From: Sphingobium sp. AP50
Lineage (GTDB): Bacteria; Pseudomonadota; Alphaproteobacteria; Sphingomonadales; Sphingomonadaceae
DNA length: 64,000 nt
NCBI RefSeq assembly: GCF_900109095.1
Contig: NZ_FNYZ01000015.1
Coordinates: 90,584-154,583 of the forward strand
Direction: 5' to 3'
Below the pieces are notes generated by a model, which was not told the DNA's origin, did no database searches, and worked only from the letters and a program-made list of their open reading frames with translations. Of this stretch, positions 8,169 through 16,461 are shown piece by piece (positions within the stretch are counted from its first letter, which is position 1; every line of letters starts with the position of its first letter). Position numbers and translations under genes: made by a program.

Positions 8169-9491
8169 TCAGCGTTCCAGCGGCAGGGTGATGCTCGCCC
8201 GCAATCCGCCCTCGGCGCGATTGGCGAAGGCGAGCGTGCCGCCATGGCGCTCGGCGATGGTGCGGGCGATCGACAGGCCCAGCCCCACGCCGCCGGTTTC
8301 CCGGTTGCGCGATGCTTCCCCACGATAAAAGGGTTCGCACAGGCGTTCGATCGTCGTTTCGGGGACGCCGGGGCCGTCATCCTCGACCGTCACGGTAGCA
8401 TGCCGGCTGGTGACAGCGATGGCGATCCGTGCGGAGCCGCCATAGCGCACCGCATTTTCCACCAGATTGCCGATGCAGCGGCGCAGCGCGCCGGCGTCGC
8501 CACGGATGACCGCGCGGGCACTTAGCGTCACCGCCACATCCTGCCCCATATCGGCCAGATCGTCGGCCAGCGTCTCGACGATGGCGGACAGGTCCATCCG
8601 CACCCGCTCCGCATTGTCCGTTCCCTCGCGCATGAAGTCGAGCAGGGTGGTGACCATCGCCCGCATCTCCTCCACATCGGCCTGCGCCCTGGTGCGGGTG
8701 CTGTCGGGCAATTCTTCCAGGCGGAAGGACAGGCGGGTCATCGGCGTGCGCAGATCGTGTGCGATCGCCACCAGCATGGCGGTGCGCTCGTTCAGATAAT
8801 CGGCGATGCGGGTGCGCATATGATTATAGGCGACGCCAACTGCGCGTACTTCGGGCGGCCCTTTGAGCGGCAGCGGCTCGGCGCGTTCGGGCCGTTCGGT
8901 GGCGGCGCCCTCGGCCAGACGGCGGATCGGCTGGGTGATGCGCCGCGCCACCCAGTAAGCGGGCAGCAGCAGCAGGATGAAGATCCCCGCCATCAGGGTC
9001 AGCGTGATGGCGTACCAACTGCTGTTGGCGCCTTGCCGCGCCTGCACCACCTGCCAGCCGTCGGCAGTGCGCCGCGCCAGTATGAAGGCGCCGTGCAGCA
9101 TCATCCGGCCGGGGCCGGGTTGCGGCGCAAAGGCCATGTCGGGTTCCGGCATGCCCATGGGCGGGCGTTCGCGCATCAGGTGGATGTCGGTGGCCGGGGC
9201 GGCGAGCAACAGGGCGATCTGCTTCGCGCTGCGCTGATCCTGAACCAGGTTGGTTTCGGTCAGCGGTATCCGGTCGGACTGGTAGCGGGTGACGGTCCAG
9301 CTGCCCGCAGGCGCATTTGCCCCCTGCAACAGGGCGGCGGCTTCGCCCAGCATCATCGGCCGGGCATGGGGCGGCGGTCCGCGAAATGTCACCAGCATCA
9401 TCGCGCCCAGTGCCAGCAACAGCGTGGCCGCCACCAGCGCGACGATGCGTGTCAGGATCGACGGGTTGAATCGATCGAGGCGCGATGTCAC
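8169..9491 (-). CDS. EnvZ-type sensor histidine kinase
   Basis: 440 residues: TM1 at about 13-33, a periplasmic sensor region to about 155, TM2, HAMP, dimerisation/phosphoacceptor box (AIAHDLRTPMTRLSF, His autophosphorylated) and HATPase with N box NLVENAVRYG, G1 DDGPGVP and G2 GVGLGLS. Its start overlaps the response regulator stop by 4 bases. The signal is unknown. With the regulator and the upstream dioxygenase-like lipoprotein gene it forms a same-strand three-gene set. Confidence 0.93.
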   Translation of the reverse strand: MTSRLDRFNPSILTRIVALVAATLLLALGAMMLVTFRGPPPHARPMMLGEAAALLQGANAPAGSWTVTRYQSDRIPLTETNLVQDQRSAKQIALLLAAPATDIHLMRERPPMGMPEPDMAFAPQPGPGRMMLHGAFILARRTADGWQVVQARQGANSSWYAITLTLMAGIFILLLLPAYWVARRITQPIRRLAEGAATERPERAEPLPLKGPPEVRAVGVAYNHMRTRIADYLNERTAMLVAIAHDLRTPMTRLSFRLEELPDSTRTRAQADVEEMRAMVTTLLDFMREGTDNAERVRMDLSAIVETLADDLADMGQDVAVTLSARAVIRGDAGALRRCIGNLVENAVRYGGSARIAIAVTSRHATVTVEDDGPGVPETTIERLCEPFYRGEASRNRETGGVGLGLSIARTIAERHGGTLAFANRAEGGLRASITLPLER

Positions 9492-10255
9492 GCCGGGCGG
9501 ACCTCGGCGGTGAACATATAGCCTTCGTTGCGGATCGTGCGGACCAGCTCGTCGCCGCCATCCTTGGCACCGCGCTCCAGCTTGCGCCGCAAACGGCTCA
9601 CCTGCACGTCGATCGCCCGGTCGTAACTTTCGCTTTCATTGCCGGCCGAATAGTCGAGCAACTGATCGCGGCTCAGCACCCGGCGCGGATGTTCGATGAA
9701 GGCGCGCAGCAGGCGGAACTCGCCGTCGGTCAGGGTGACGACGACATTGTCGGGATCGGTCAGCAGGCGGGCGCCCATGTCGATCTGCCAGCCGGCAAAG
9801 CGCAGCTTCCTGCCCGAAGCCTCGGGCGCTTCCTCCGTCTGTCGCCGGTGTCGGCGCAGCACGGTGCGGACGCGCGCGAGCAGTTCGCGCGGGTTGCACG
9901 GCTTGGGCAGATAATCCTCCGCCCCCATTTCCAGCCCGACGATGCGGTCGATATCGCTGCCGATGGCCGACAGCATGATCACCGGCAGGCCGCCGCGCGC
10001 CGCCAGCCGGCGCAGGATCGACAGGCCATCCTCGCCTGGCATCATCACGTCGAGGACGGCGATGTCGAAATCCTGCGTGGCGAGGGTGCGGTCCATCGCC
10101 GCGCCATCCGCCACCGCCGTCACGGCAAAGCCATGCTGTTCCAGAAAGTCGGACAGCAAGGCGCGAATGTCCGCGTCGTCGTCGACCACCAATATGCGTG
10201 AACCGTCCATATGGGGCGTCAGCATATCGGCTGAAAACGCTTCCTGCAAAGTCAT
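9488..10255 (-). CDS. OmpR-family response regulator
   Basis: Receiver domain with acidic pocket VVDDDAD, phosphoacceptor Asp in VLDVMMPGEDG and conserved Lys in LPKPCNP, followed by a C-terminal winged helix (DGEFRLLRAFIEHPRRVLSR). The start is uncertain: ATG 10255 is given, but the conserved part begins near MDGSRILVVDDD, with ATG at 10210. It lies 14 bases after the dioxygenase-like gene and overlaps the kinase gene, so the three are probably cotranscribed. Confidence 0.93.
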   Translation of the reverse strand: MTLQEAFSADMLTPHMDGSRILVVDDDADIRALLSDFLEQHGFAVTAVADGAAMDRTLATQDFDIAVLDVMMPGEDGLSILRRLAARGGLPVIMLSAIGSDIDRIVGLEMGAEDYLPKPCNPRELLARVRTVLRRHRRQTEEAPEASGRKLRFAGWQIDMGARLLTDPDNVVVTLTDGEFRLLRAFIEHPRRVLSRDQLLDYSAGNESESYDRAIDVQVSRLRRKLERGAKDGGDELVRTIRNEGYMFTAEVRPA

Positions 10256-10269
10256 CCGCGCCTTTCCCG

Positions 10270-11166
10270 TCAGATTGCCAGACCGACCGTCACCGTGCCG
10301 GTATAGCCGTTGGTGATATCGCCGGTCATGGTGGGGGTCATGGCTGCGACCTGCGCCGACGTATTGTCGCCGAACACATTGTCGCTGCTGGTCGTTATTT
10401 TTGCGTAATTGGTCTTGCTGCTGGAATAGGCGCTGGTGGCATAGACCGTGTTGCAGGCATCCGTCGGCATCGCGAATTGCGACGTCAGTACGCGGTTGGC
10501 GTAGCTGGTGGCGCGGGTCAGGCTGGGATAGACCTCGAAATGGATGTGCGGATAGCGCCCGTCATAGCAGCCGGGGAAGATGCTGGTGAAAGTCACCTGC
10601 CCATTGGCGTCGGTTTCCGCCACGCCGCGCAGATAATTTTCGCCCGGAACGGTGTAGAGTGAATAGAGGCCGTCCAGCGTGCAATGCCAGATATAGACGG
10701 CATAGCCTTCCAGTGCGGCGCAACCGCTGTTCACATCGACGACGGTGATGGTCAGCGTCATGGCGACGCCGTCGGCCGTGCCGCTGGACGAACCGAAGCT
10801 GGACCGGATGTCGGTACGAACGATACCCGTGTCATCCAGCACATTGACCACGCTGCCATTGCTGCTGTTGGAACCGTCGGCCGGATAGGGGCCGTTGGTT
10901 TCCTCCGGATCGGCGATGCAGGTGTCGGTCGATGTCGGGGTGGGGGTAGGTGTCGGTGTAGGCGTGGGAGTAGGCGTTGGCGTTGCGGTCGAATCGCTCG
11001 ACGAACTGGAGCCGCCACCGCCGCAGGCGCCGACTAGCGCCGCGCCGCTTGCGGAAAAGAGCAGGCGCAACGTCCGTCGGCGGCCGATATTTTCCTTAGC
11101 CAGTGCACGCATCCGTTCCAGATCGTGCATCAACCCATGATCATGGGGTTCGCTACCCTGCGTCAT
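10270..11166 (-). CDS. Exported intradiol dioxygenase-like lipoprotein with a Thr-Pro linker
   Basis: N-terminal signal (RRTLRLLFSASGAALVGACG) with a lipobox-like LVGAC and a twin arginine, a Ser-rich and TP-repeat linker (about residues 60-85), then an intradiol ring-cleavage dioxygenase fold. Likely iron ligands are visible: Tyr in LDGLYSLY, Tyr in FPGCYDG and two His in YPHIHFEV. Known relatives cleave catechols such as protocatechuate; here the domain is outside the cytoplasm and the substrate is unknown. First gene of a probable operon with the response regulator and kinase. Confidence 0.8.
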   Translation of the reverse strand: MTQGSEPHDHGLMHDLERMRALAKENIGRRRTLRLLFSASGAALVGACGGGGSSSSSDSTATPTPTPTPTPTPTPTPTSTDTCIADPEETNGPYPADGSNSSNGSVVNVLDDTGIVRTDIRSSFGSSSGTADGVAMTLTITVVDVNSGCAALEGYAVYIWHCTLDGLYSLYTVPGENYLRGVAETDANGQVTFTSIFPGCYDGRYPHIHFEVYPSLTRATSYANRVLTSQFAMPTDACNTVYATSAYSSSKTNYAKITTSSDNVFGDNTSAQVAAMTPTMTGDITNGYTGTVTVGLAI

Positions 11167-11245
11167 CCCGTTTCCCTCGTCTTGTCTGTTTGCAGACCCT
11201 CAGAAAAGGGGATTAGTCTGGCCATATCTCCGGCCGATTACCCAA

Positions 11246-11262
11246 TGTAGCCGCTTTGTAGC
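11246..11262 (-). promoter_or_regulatory. Possible OmpR-type direct-repeat operator
   Basis: On the minus strand GCTACA occurs twice with an 11-base period, about 80 bases upstream of the dioxygenase-like gene. Tandem half-sites one turn apart are the usual binding pattern of OmpR-family regulators, and one is encoded in the same gene set. The assignment is inference. Confidence 0.4.
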
Positions 11263-11347
11263 ATGGCCGGCTTGCAGCAAAGCGCTGGCCTCCGCGCGTC
11301 GGGGCCCATATAGTCACCGGGTTTGTCCTTTTCCGCGAAAGCGCTAC

Positions 11348-12661
11348 ATGCATCTTCTCATCGGCCTTGCCGGCATATTGCTCATCCTCGCCATTGCTTT
11401 CGCTCTGTCTTCCGACCGTCGCGCCATCAAGCCGCGGGTCGTGGGCGCGGCCTTCCTGTTGCAGGCGGGGATCGCGCTGCTGGTGCTCTATGTGCCCGCG
11501 GGCCGGGCGATCATCGCCGGCATGTCGCATGGCGTGGCCAACTTGCTGGGCTATGCACAGGCCGGTACGGACTTCATCTTCGGCCCGCTGGCCAAGCCGG
11601 AAATCGGCGGCGCCAGCTTCGCCATCGCCGCGCTGCCGGTGATCATCTTCTTCGCCAGCCTGGTGTCGATCCTCTATTATCTGGGGATCATGCAGTTCAT
11701 CGTCCGCTGGGTCGGCGGCGCGATCGAGAAGGTGACGGGCGTGTCCAAGGTGGAAAGCCTGTGCGCCGCCGCCAATATCTTCGTGGGGCAGAGCGAAAGC
11801 CCGCTCGTCATTCGTCCCTATCTGGCCGGCCTCAACGGGCCGCAGCTCTTCACCGTGATGACCAGCGGCATGGCCGGCGTGGCGGGCACCATCCTGGCGG
11901 CCTACGCTTCCATGGGGATCAAGATCGACTATCTGCTCGCGGCCAGCTTCATGGCCGCGCCCGGCGGGCTTTTGATGGCCAAGATCATGATGCCGGACCA
12001 GCCGGAATGCGAACCGGAACTGCCGCTGGAAGAGGATATCCACCTGCCCGAAACGCGCCGCAGCGCGGCCGTGTCGCAGGCGCTGAATGCGGAAACCACG
12101 CCGGGCGAACCCATGCCGGTCGCCACCCATGATGAGGAGCGCCCCGCCAATATCATCATGGCCGCCGCACAGGGCGCGCAGACCGGCGTGAAGCTGGCCG
12201 TGGCGGTCGGCGCGATGGTGCTGGCCTTCGTGGCGCTCGTCGCGCTGGCGAACGGCATATTGGGCGGCATCGGGGCCTGGTTCGGCTATCCCGACCTCAG
12301 CTTCCAGATGCTGCTGGGCTATGTCTTCTCGCCGGTCATGTATCTGCTGAACATCCCCTGGAACGAAGCGCAGGTGGCCGGCGGCCTGTTCGGCACGAAG
12401 GTCGTGCTCAATGAATTCGTCGCCTATATCAATCTGGGTCAGGTGCAGGGCACATTGTCGCCCGCGACCATCGCCATCATCACCTTCGCGCTGTGCGGCT
12501 TCGCCAATTTCAGCTCGATTGCGATCCAGATGGCGGTGACGGGCAATCTGGCCCCCAATCAGCGGCCGATGATCGCGAAGCTGGGGCTGAAGGCGCTGGT
12601 GGCCGGCAGCCTCGCCAATCTGATGAGCGCGGCGCTGGCGGGATTGATGCTCAGCCTGTGA
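11348..12661 (+). CDS. Concentrative nucleoside transporter (NupC/CNT family)
   Basis: 437 residues with many membrane helices. The CNT signature is visible as GTKVVLNEFVAY, matching (G/A)XKX3NEFVA, and the substrate/ion-site region GQSESPLVIRPYL is present. CNT proteins import nucleosides with H+ or Na+ at the inner membrane. A charged loop of about 60 residues (about 215-275) is inserted mid-protein. It stands alone with no nucleoside catabolic genes beside it. Confidence 0.92.
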   Translation: MHLLIGLAGILLILAIAFALSSDRRAIKPRVVGAAFLLQAGIALLVLYVPAGRAIIAGMSHGVANLLGYAQAGTDFIFGPLAKPEIGGASFAIAALPVIIFFASLVSILYYLGIMQFIVRWVGGAIEKVTGVSKVESLCAAANIFVGQSESPLVIRPYLAGLNGPQLFTVMTSGMAGVAGTILAAYASMGIKIDYLLAASFMAAPGGLLMAKIMMPDQPECEPELPLEEDIHLPETRRSAAVSQALNAETTPGEPMPVATHDEERPANIIMAAAQGAQTGVKLAVAVGAMVLAFVALVALANGILGGIGAWFGYPDLSFQMLLGYVFSPVMYLLNIPWNEAQVAGGLFGTKVVLNEFVAYINLGQVQGTLSPATIAIITFALCGFANFSSIAIQMAVTGNLAPNQRPMIAKLGLKALVAGSLANLMSAALAGLMLSL

Positions 12662-12744
12662 TCGGCCAGTGATCAGTTGGTGATCGGGACGAAGGCGTAA
12701 CGGAAACGCTATCGCCCCTCCTGCAAATCGGTTATGGTTAACCG

Positions 12745-13860
12745 ATGGGGGCAAATAGATTTTTCCTGGTCGCGCTGGCGGCCCTGAACTGGTCGGGCAT
12801 GGGCATCGCGCAGGCGCCCGCGCCCGGAGCGTCGAACAAAGCGCAGGCGCCTGCGCTCGGAGCGCAGGCCAGCGTGTCCGCGCCGAAGCCGGGTACGCTG
12901 GAAACCTACAAGGACTGGACCATCGGCTGCGACAATCGCAACCGGTGCGAAGCGGTGTCGTTGCTGCCCGATGGCGGTGAATGGCCGGACAATCCGGTGA
13001 TGGTCGGCATCGTGCGCGACGCCGGGCCGGATGGCGCCGCCGAAGTATGGGTCAGCCGCGATGCCAAGGGCAGCGGCGAGGTCAGCTTCCATATCGACGG
13101 GCGCAAGGTCGCCAGTGCCCAGAGCCGGGACGGCGACGCCACATTGCGCGGGCCGCAGGCGGCGGCGCTGGCCATCGCCATGGCACGCGGCGGCACGCTG
13201 GAGGTGCGATCGGGCAACCGTGTGCTGGGTCGGCCGTCGCTGGCCGGATCGGGCGCGGCCCTGCGCTATATGGACGCGCGGCAGGGGCGGGCCGGGACCA
13301 GCACCGCGCTGGTCGCGACCGGCGTGATGGGGCCGATCGCGGTGCGTGCCGCGCCGGTCGCGCCATCGATCCGCCGGGCGATCATCTCCGCCGGCGCCGT
13401 GCCTGCGAATCTGTGGCGCGAGGAACTGACCGCGCTCGGCAAGTTCACCGGATGCACGGAGGAAATACGCGACACCAGCCAGACGCCCGACCTGCATCGC
13501 CTGTCGAAGACCGAGACGCTGATCCTCGTCCCCTGCGGATCGGGCGCCTATAATTTCACGTCGGTTCCGGTGATCGCTACCGGCATTGCCGGTCGCCGCA
13601 CCTTCCGCCTCGCCAGCTTCGACTATAAGCCCGGCTGGAGCGAGGAAGAGGCCAAGCCGATGCTGGTCAATGTCGGCTGGACGCCGGAAAAGTCGGAACT
13701 GTCCAGCTTCGCCAAGGGGCGCGGCATCGGCGATTGTGGCGGCAGCGAAACCTATGTCTGGGACGGCACCCGCTTCCGCCTGACCGCCGCGACCAGCATG
13801 GGCGAATGTCGCGGCGCATGGCATTGGATCACGACATGGTCGGCCGGGGTGGTGGAGTAG
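12745..13860 (+). CDS. DUF1176 domain periplasmic protein
   Basis: 371 residues with a Sec signal peptide (about residues 1-23) and an Ala/Pro-rich spacer. The mature part begins ETYKDWTIGCDNRNRCEAV and ends with CRGAWHWITTWSAG, both typical of DUF1176 proteins. Conserved cysteines probably form disulfides in the periplasm. Function unknown. Confidence 0.8.
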   Translation: MGANRFFLVALAALNWSGMGIAQAPAPGASNKAQAPALGAQASVSAPKPGTLETYKDWTIGCDNRNRCEAVSLLPDGGEWPDNPVMVGIVRDAGPDGAAEVWVSRDAKGSGEVSFHIDGRKVASAQSRDGDATLRGPQAAALAIAMARGGTLEVRSGNRVLGRPSLAGSGAALRYMDARQGRAGTSTALVATGVMGPIAVRAAPVAPSIRRAIISAGAVPANLWREELTALGKFTGCTEEIRDTSQTPDLHRLSKTETLILVPCGSGAYNFTSVPVIATGIAGRRTFRLASFDYKPGWSEEEAKPMLVNVGWTPEKSELSSFAKGRGIGDCGGSETYVWDGTRFRLTAATSMGECRGAWHWITTWSAGVVE

Positions 13861-13883
13861 GGCGGACGATTTCACCCCTCTTT

Positions 13884-14050
13884 CCGTTCGTGCTGAGTAG
13901 GGGCTGAGCTTGTCGAAGACCCGCATCGAAGCACCGATCCTTCGATACGCCATTTCGACTTCGCTCAATGCCTGTCCTGAGCGTCCAAAGCAGTCACGTG
14001 CCTGCTTTGGACCTTGGCAGGCAGTCGAAGGGGCTACTCAGGACGAACGG
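13884..14050. repeat. Intergenic palindromic repeat, family A copy 2
   Basis: Outer arms CCGTTCGTgCTGAGTAG and CTACTCAGGACGAACGG, with inner TGTCGAAG and CTTCGA-type pairing and a nested CAAAGCAG...CTGCTTTG hairpin. Same family as 929-1050. It occupies the gap upstream of the HAD gene and explains why the frame is spuriously open there. Confidence 0.85.
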
Positions 14051-14125
14051 GGTAGAGGCACTCCACGCAATCGCGCTACCGTGCTTTGCAATGGAATTTG
14101 CATCTTTAGCCCTCATATTGTGACC

Positions 14126-14833
14126 ATGGCCAACCCTCTCCGCCAATCCGCCCCTGCCCCCCGCACCTCCACTCTGCCGGACCCGATCCGCGCGGTGATC
14201 TTCGACATGGACGGCACCCTGCTCGAAACGGAGGCGGTGCATCGGGACGCCTTCGCCCGGACCGGGCAGGCGCTCGGCTGGCCGCTGTCGGAAGAGTTGC
14301 TGCTATCGATGGTCGGCATCCATCGTGACGAGAATGAGCGGATGCTGGCCGCCCATCTGGGACCGGACTTTCCGCTGGCGCGCTTCTATGCCGACAGTGA
14401 CGCCCTGTTCGAAGCGGCGGTGGATGCGGGCATTCCGCTGCGTCCCGGCGCGGAACTGATTCTGGAGCATCTGGCGCAGAGCGACATTCCCATGGCGATC
14501 GCGACCTCGACCGCCGCGCCCTTCGCCCAGCAGCGCCTGGAACGGATGGGGCTGCTCCCTTATTTCGACGTGGTCGTCACCCGCAGCGATGTGGAGCATC
14601 CCAAGCCGCATCCGCAGCCCTATCTGCTGGCGGCGCAGCGTCTGGGCGTCGAGCCGGCTTATGTCGTCGCGGTGGAGGACAGCCATGCCGGCGTCCGTTC
14701 GGCCGTCGCGGCGGGCATGGCGACGGTGATGGTGCCCGACCTGCTGCCCCCCACCGAAGAACTGGTCCTCGCCTGCGCACAGGTGCTGCCGAGCCTGACC
14801 GACCTGCGCGATCTGCTGCTGGCTACTGGGTAA
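14126..14833 (+). CDS. HAD-superfamily phosphatase (beta-phosphoglucomutase/phosphoglycolate phosphatase-like)
   Basis: 235 residues. ATG 14126 was chosen because everything upstream in frame lies in the palindromic repeat. Motif I is FDMDGTLLE (nucleophile DxD), motif II the Thr/Ser of IATSTA, motif III the Lys in KPHPQPYLLAA and motif IV EDSHAGVRSA. The helical cap after motif I is of subfamily IA type. Substrate unknown; likely a small phosphometabolite. Confidence 0.87.
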   Translation: MANPLRQSAPAPRTSTLPDPIRAVIFDMDGTLLETEAVHRDAFARTGQALGWPLSEELLLSMVGIHRDENERMLAAHLGPDFPLARFYADSDALFEAAVDAGIPLRPGAELILEHLAQSDIPMAIATSTAAPFAQQRLERMGLLPYFDVVVTRSDVEHPKPHPQPYLLAAQRLGVEPAYVVAVEDSHAGVRSAVAAGMATVMVPDLLPPTEELVLACAQVLPSLTDLRDLLLATG

Positions 14834-14846
14834 GCGACTCTCCACA

Positions 14847-14937
14847 CCGTCATCCCCGCGCAGGCGGGGATCCATCTCCCACCTTTTTCCCTCGCTGATG
14901 GGTGGGGAGGTGGGTTCCCGCTTTCGCGGGAATGACG
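14847..14937. repeat. REP-like palindrome, family B copy 1
   Basis: CGTCATCCCCGC followed by a GCGCAGGCGGGGAT hairpin, ending in TTCCCGCTTTCGCGGGAATGACG. The two ends pair (CGTCAT/ATGACG). Related copies occur at 43679-43816 and 44402-44534. It fills the gap after the HAD gene and may act as its transcription end. Confidence 0.75.
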
Positions 14938-15027
14938 AAAAGGGGTGGCTTCCTGACAGACAACTTTTCAACCGCCGATGCGTAAAGCGGCCATTGCCAC
15001 AGACATCAGATTGTGGATGTTTGCGCC

Positions 15028-15468
15028 ATGGCTGCTGAATTATGGATCAACGAAGACACGGGCGAGATGCGCATCGGCGATCTCGCGCTATTGCAGCCCT
15101 ATCAGACGAAAGGCTCGATAGAGCCACAGGTAGCTGATTTGCTCGAAGGCTCGCGAGATTATGGCAATGGCTATGAGTGGCTTTATCTCGGCGGCCTGAC
15201 GTTCGGCGGGCTATCTGCTCGGCTCGCACTATGTTTCCATAACGGTAGCCTTGAACAAGCATCATGGAATGTTCAGTTGCCTGATGCACCGGCGGAAGGT
15301 GGTTGGCCGACGCGCGAAGCCATCGATTGCGAGTTGTCGTTCGTTCGCGACACATTGGTTCGAGACATGAATATCCATGCGGGGCAGATGCCTTGGGGTG
15401 AAGTGTGGAGCAGCTTCGACGCCAAAGGCTTTATGGCAGCTAACGGGCTTCGCTACGCCCACAGGTAG
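15028..15468 (+). CDS. Orphan hypothetical protein (146 aa)
   Basis: Start taken at ATG 15028 (MAAELWINEDTGEMRIGD); a GTG at 15013 is possible, and neither has a clear ribosome site. Acidic soluble protein rich in Trp and Gly, with no signal or transmembrane segment. By eye its third codon positions are less G/C-rich than its neighbours, and it sits beside a REP-like element, suggesting recent acquisition. The shape recalls small immunity proteins, but no family is recognised. Confidence 0.55.
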   Translation: MAAELWINEDTGEMRIGDLALLQPYQTKGSIEPQVADLLEGSRDYGNGYEWLYLGGLTFGGLSARLALCFHNGSLEQASWNVQLPDAPAEGGWPTREAIDCELSFVRDTLVRDMNIHAGQMPWGEVWSSFDAKGFMAANGLRYAHR

Positions 15469-15496
15469 ACACCGTCATTGGTCGCAATCAGTCCCC

Positions 15497-16456
15497 TCAA
15501 CCCGCCTCCGCCAGCACCAGCGCGAACAGCCCTTCCGCGTCGGTCCATTCCTGTGTCGGCTCCCAACCGCCCGCGCGCAGCAGCAGGCGTTCGTCGCGGG
15601 TGCCATATTTGTGGCTGCTTTCGGTGTGGATCGTCTCACCGGCGGCCATGCGGAAACATTGGCCCGCGACGTGGAAATGCAGCGGCCGCATCGCTTCCAG
15701 ATGCATTTCGATCCGCGCTTTCTCGTCATTCCAGATAGCGCGATGGGCGAAGCCGTCGATCGGCAGGTCGCCTTCCAGTTCGCGGTTGATCCGGGTGAGG
15801 AGGTTGAGGTTGAAGGCCGCCGTCACCCCCTGCGCATCGTCATAGGCGGCGACCAGCCGGTCCCTGTCCTTGATCCGGTCCATGCCGATCAGCAGCATGG
15901 CGCCCGGCCCCAGCAGGCGCCGCATCGCGCGCAGCAGGTCGACAGCCGCGTCCGGCTCCATATTGCCGATGGTGGAGCCGGGGAAGAAGCCCAGCCGGGG
16001 CATGGCCGCGATCGCATCGGGCAGATGCAGCGGCCCGTTGAAGTCGCCGACCAGCGGCAGCACCGGCAGGTCGGGAAAGGCCTGCGCGAGGGCCGCGCTG
16101 CTGGCGTGCAGGAAATCGCGGCTGATATCGATCGGCACATAGGCTGCGGGGGCAATCGCGCGCAGCAAATGCGGCGTCTTGCGCGCGCTGCCCGCGCCAA
16201 ACTCCACCACCGCGCGTCCGGCACCGACCGCCGCGCCAACGTCGCCGCCATGGCGCTGGAGCAGCAATGTTTCGGTCCGCGTGGGATAATATTCGGGCAG
16301 GCCGGTAATATCTTCGAACAATTCCGATCCCCGCTGGTCGTAGAACCAGATGGGCGGCGTCGCCTTGGGGCTGCGCGACAGGCCATCGATAATGTCGCGG
16401 CGAAAGGCCGGATCAATGGCGCGCGAAAGGGATGGGCTGTCGTCGGTCAGCAGCAT
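15497..16456 (-). CDS. egtD: L-histidine N-alpha-methyltransferase EgtD
   Basis: 319 residues of the SAM-dependent methyltransferase family that makes hercynine (trimethylhistidine), the first step of ergothioneine synthesis. Family-typical parts are WFYDQRGSELFEDITGLPEYY near the N-terminus and the SAM-binding VVEFGAGSARKT. It starts 5 bases after the end of egtB, so the two form an operon. Confidence 0.94.
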   Translation of the reverse strand: MLLTDDSPSLSRAIDPAFRRDIIDGLSRSPKATPPIWFYDQRGSELFEDITGLPEYYPTRTETLLLQRHGGDVGAAVGAGRAVVEFGAGSARKTPHLLRAIAPAAYVPIDISRDFLHASSAALAQAFPDLPVLPLVGDFNGPLHLPDAIAAMPRLGFFPGSTIGNMEPDAAVDLLRAMRRLLGPGAMLLIGMDRIKDRDRLVAAYDDAQGVTAAFNLNLLTRINRELEGDLPIDGFAHRAIWNDEKARIEMHLEAMRPLHFHVAGQCFRMAAGETIHTESSHKYGTRDERLLLRAGGWEPTQEWTDAEGLFALVLAEAG

Positions 16457-16461
16457 GGGGC

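Noticed and set aside
10935..10985. Simple repeat encoding (TP)n in the dioxygenase-like lipoprotein, considered as a phase-variable tract or CRISPR-like array
   Set aside because: It is an imperfect hexanucleotide-type tract in frame with no spacer structure; a linker is the simple explanation.
11213..12754. 513-codon open frame on the minus strand, opposite the nucleoside transporter
   Set aside because: Shadow of the CNT gene, which has clear family motifs. The product is His/Arg/Gly-rich without structure.
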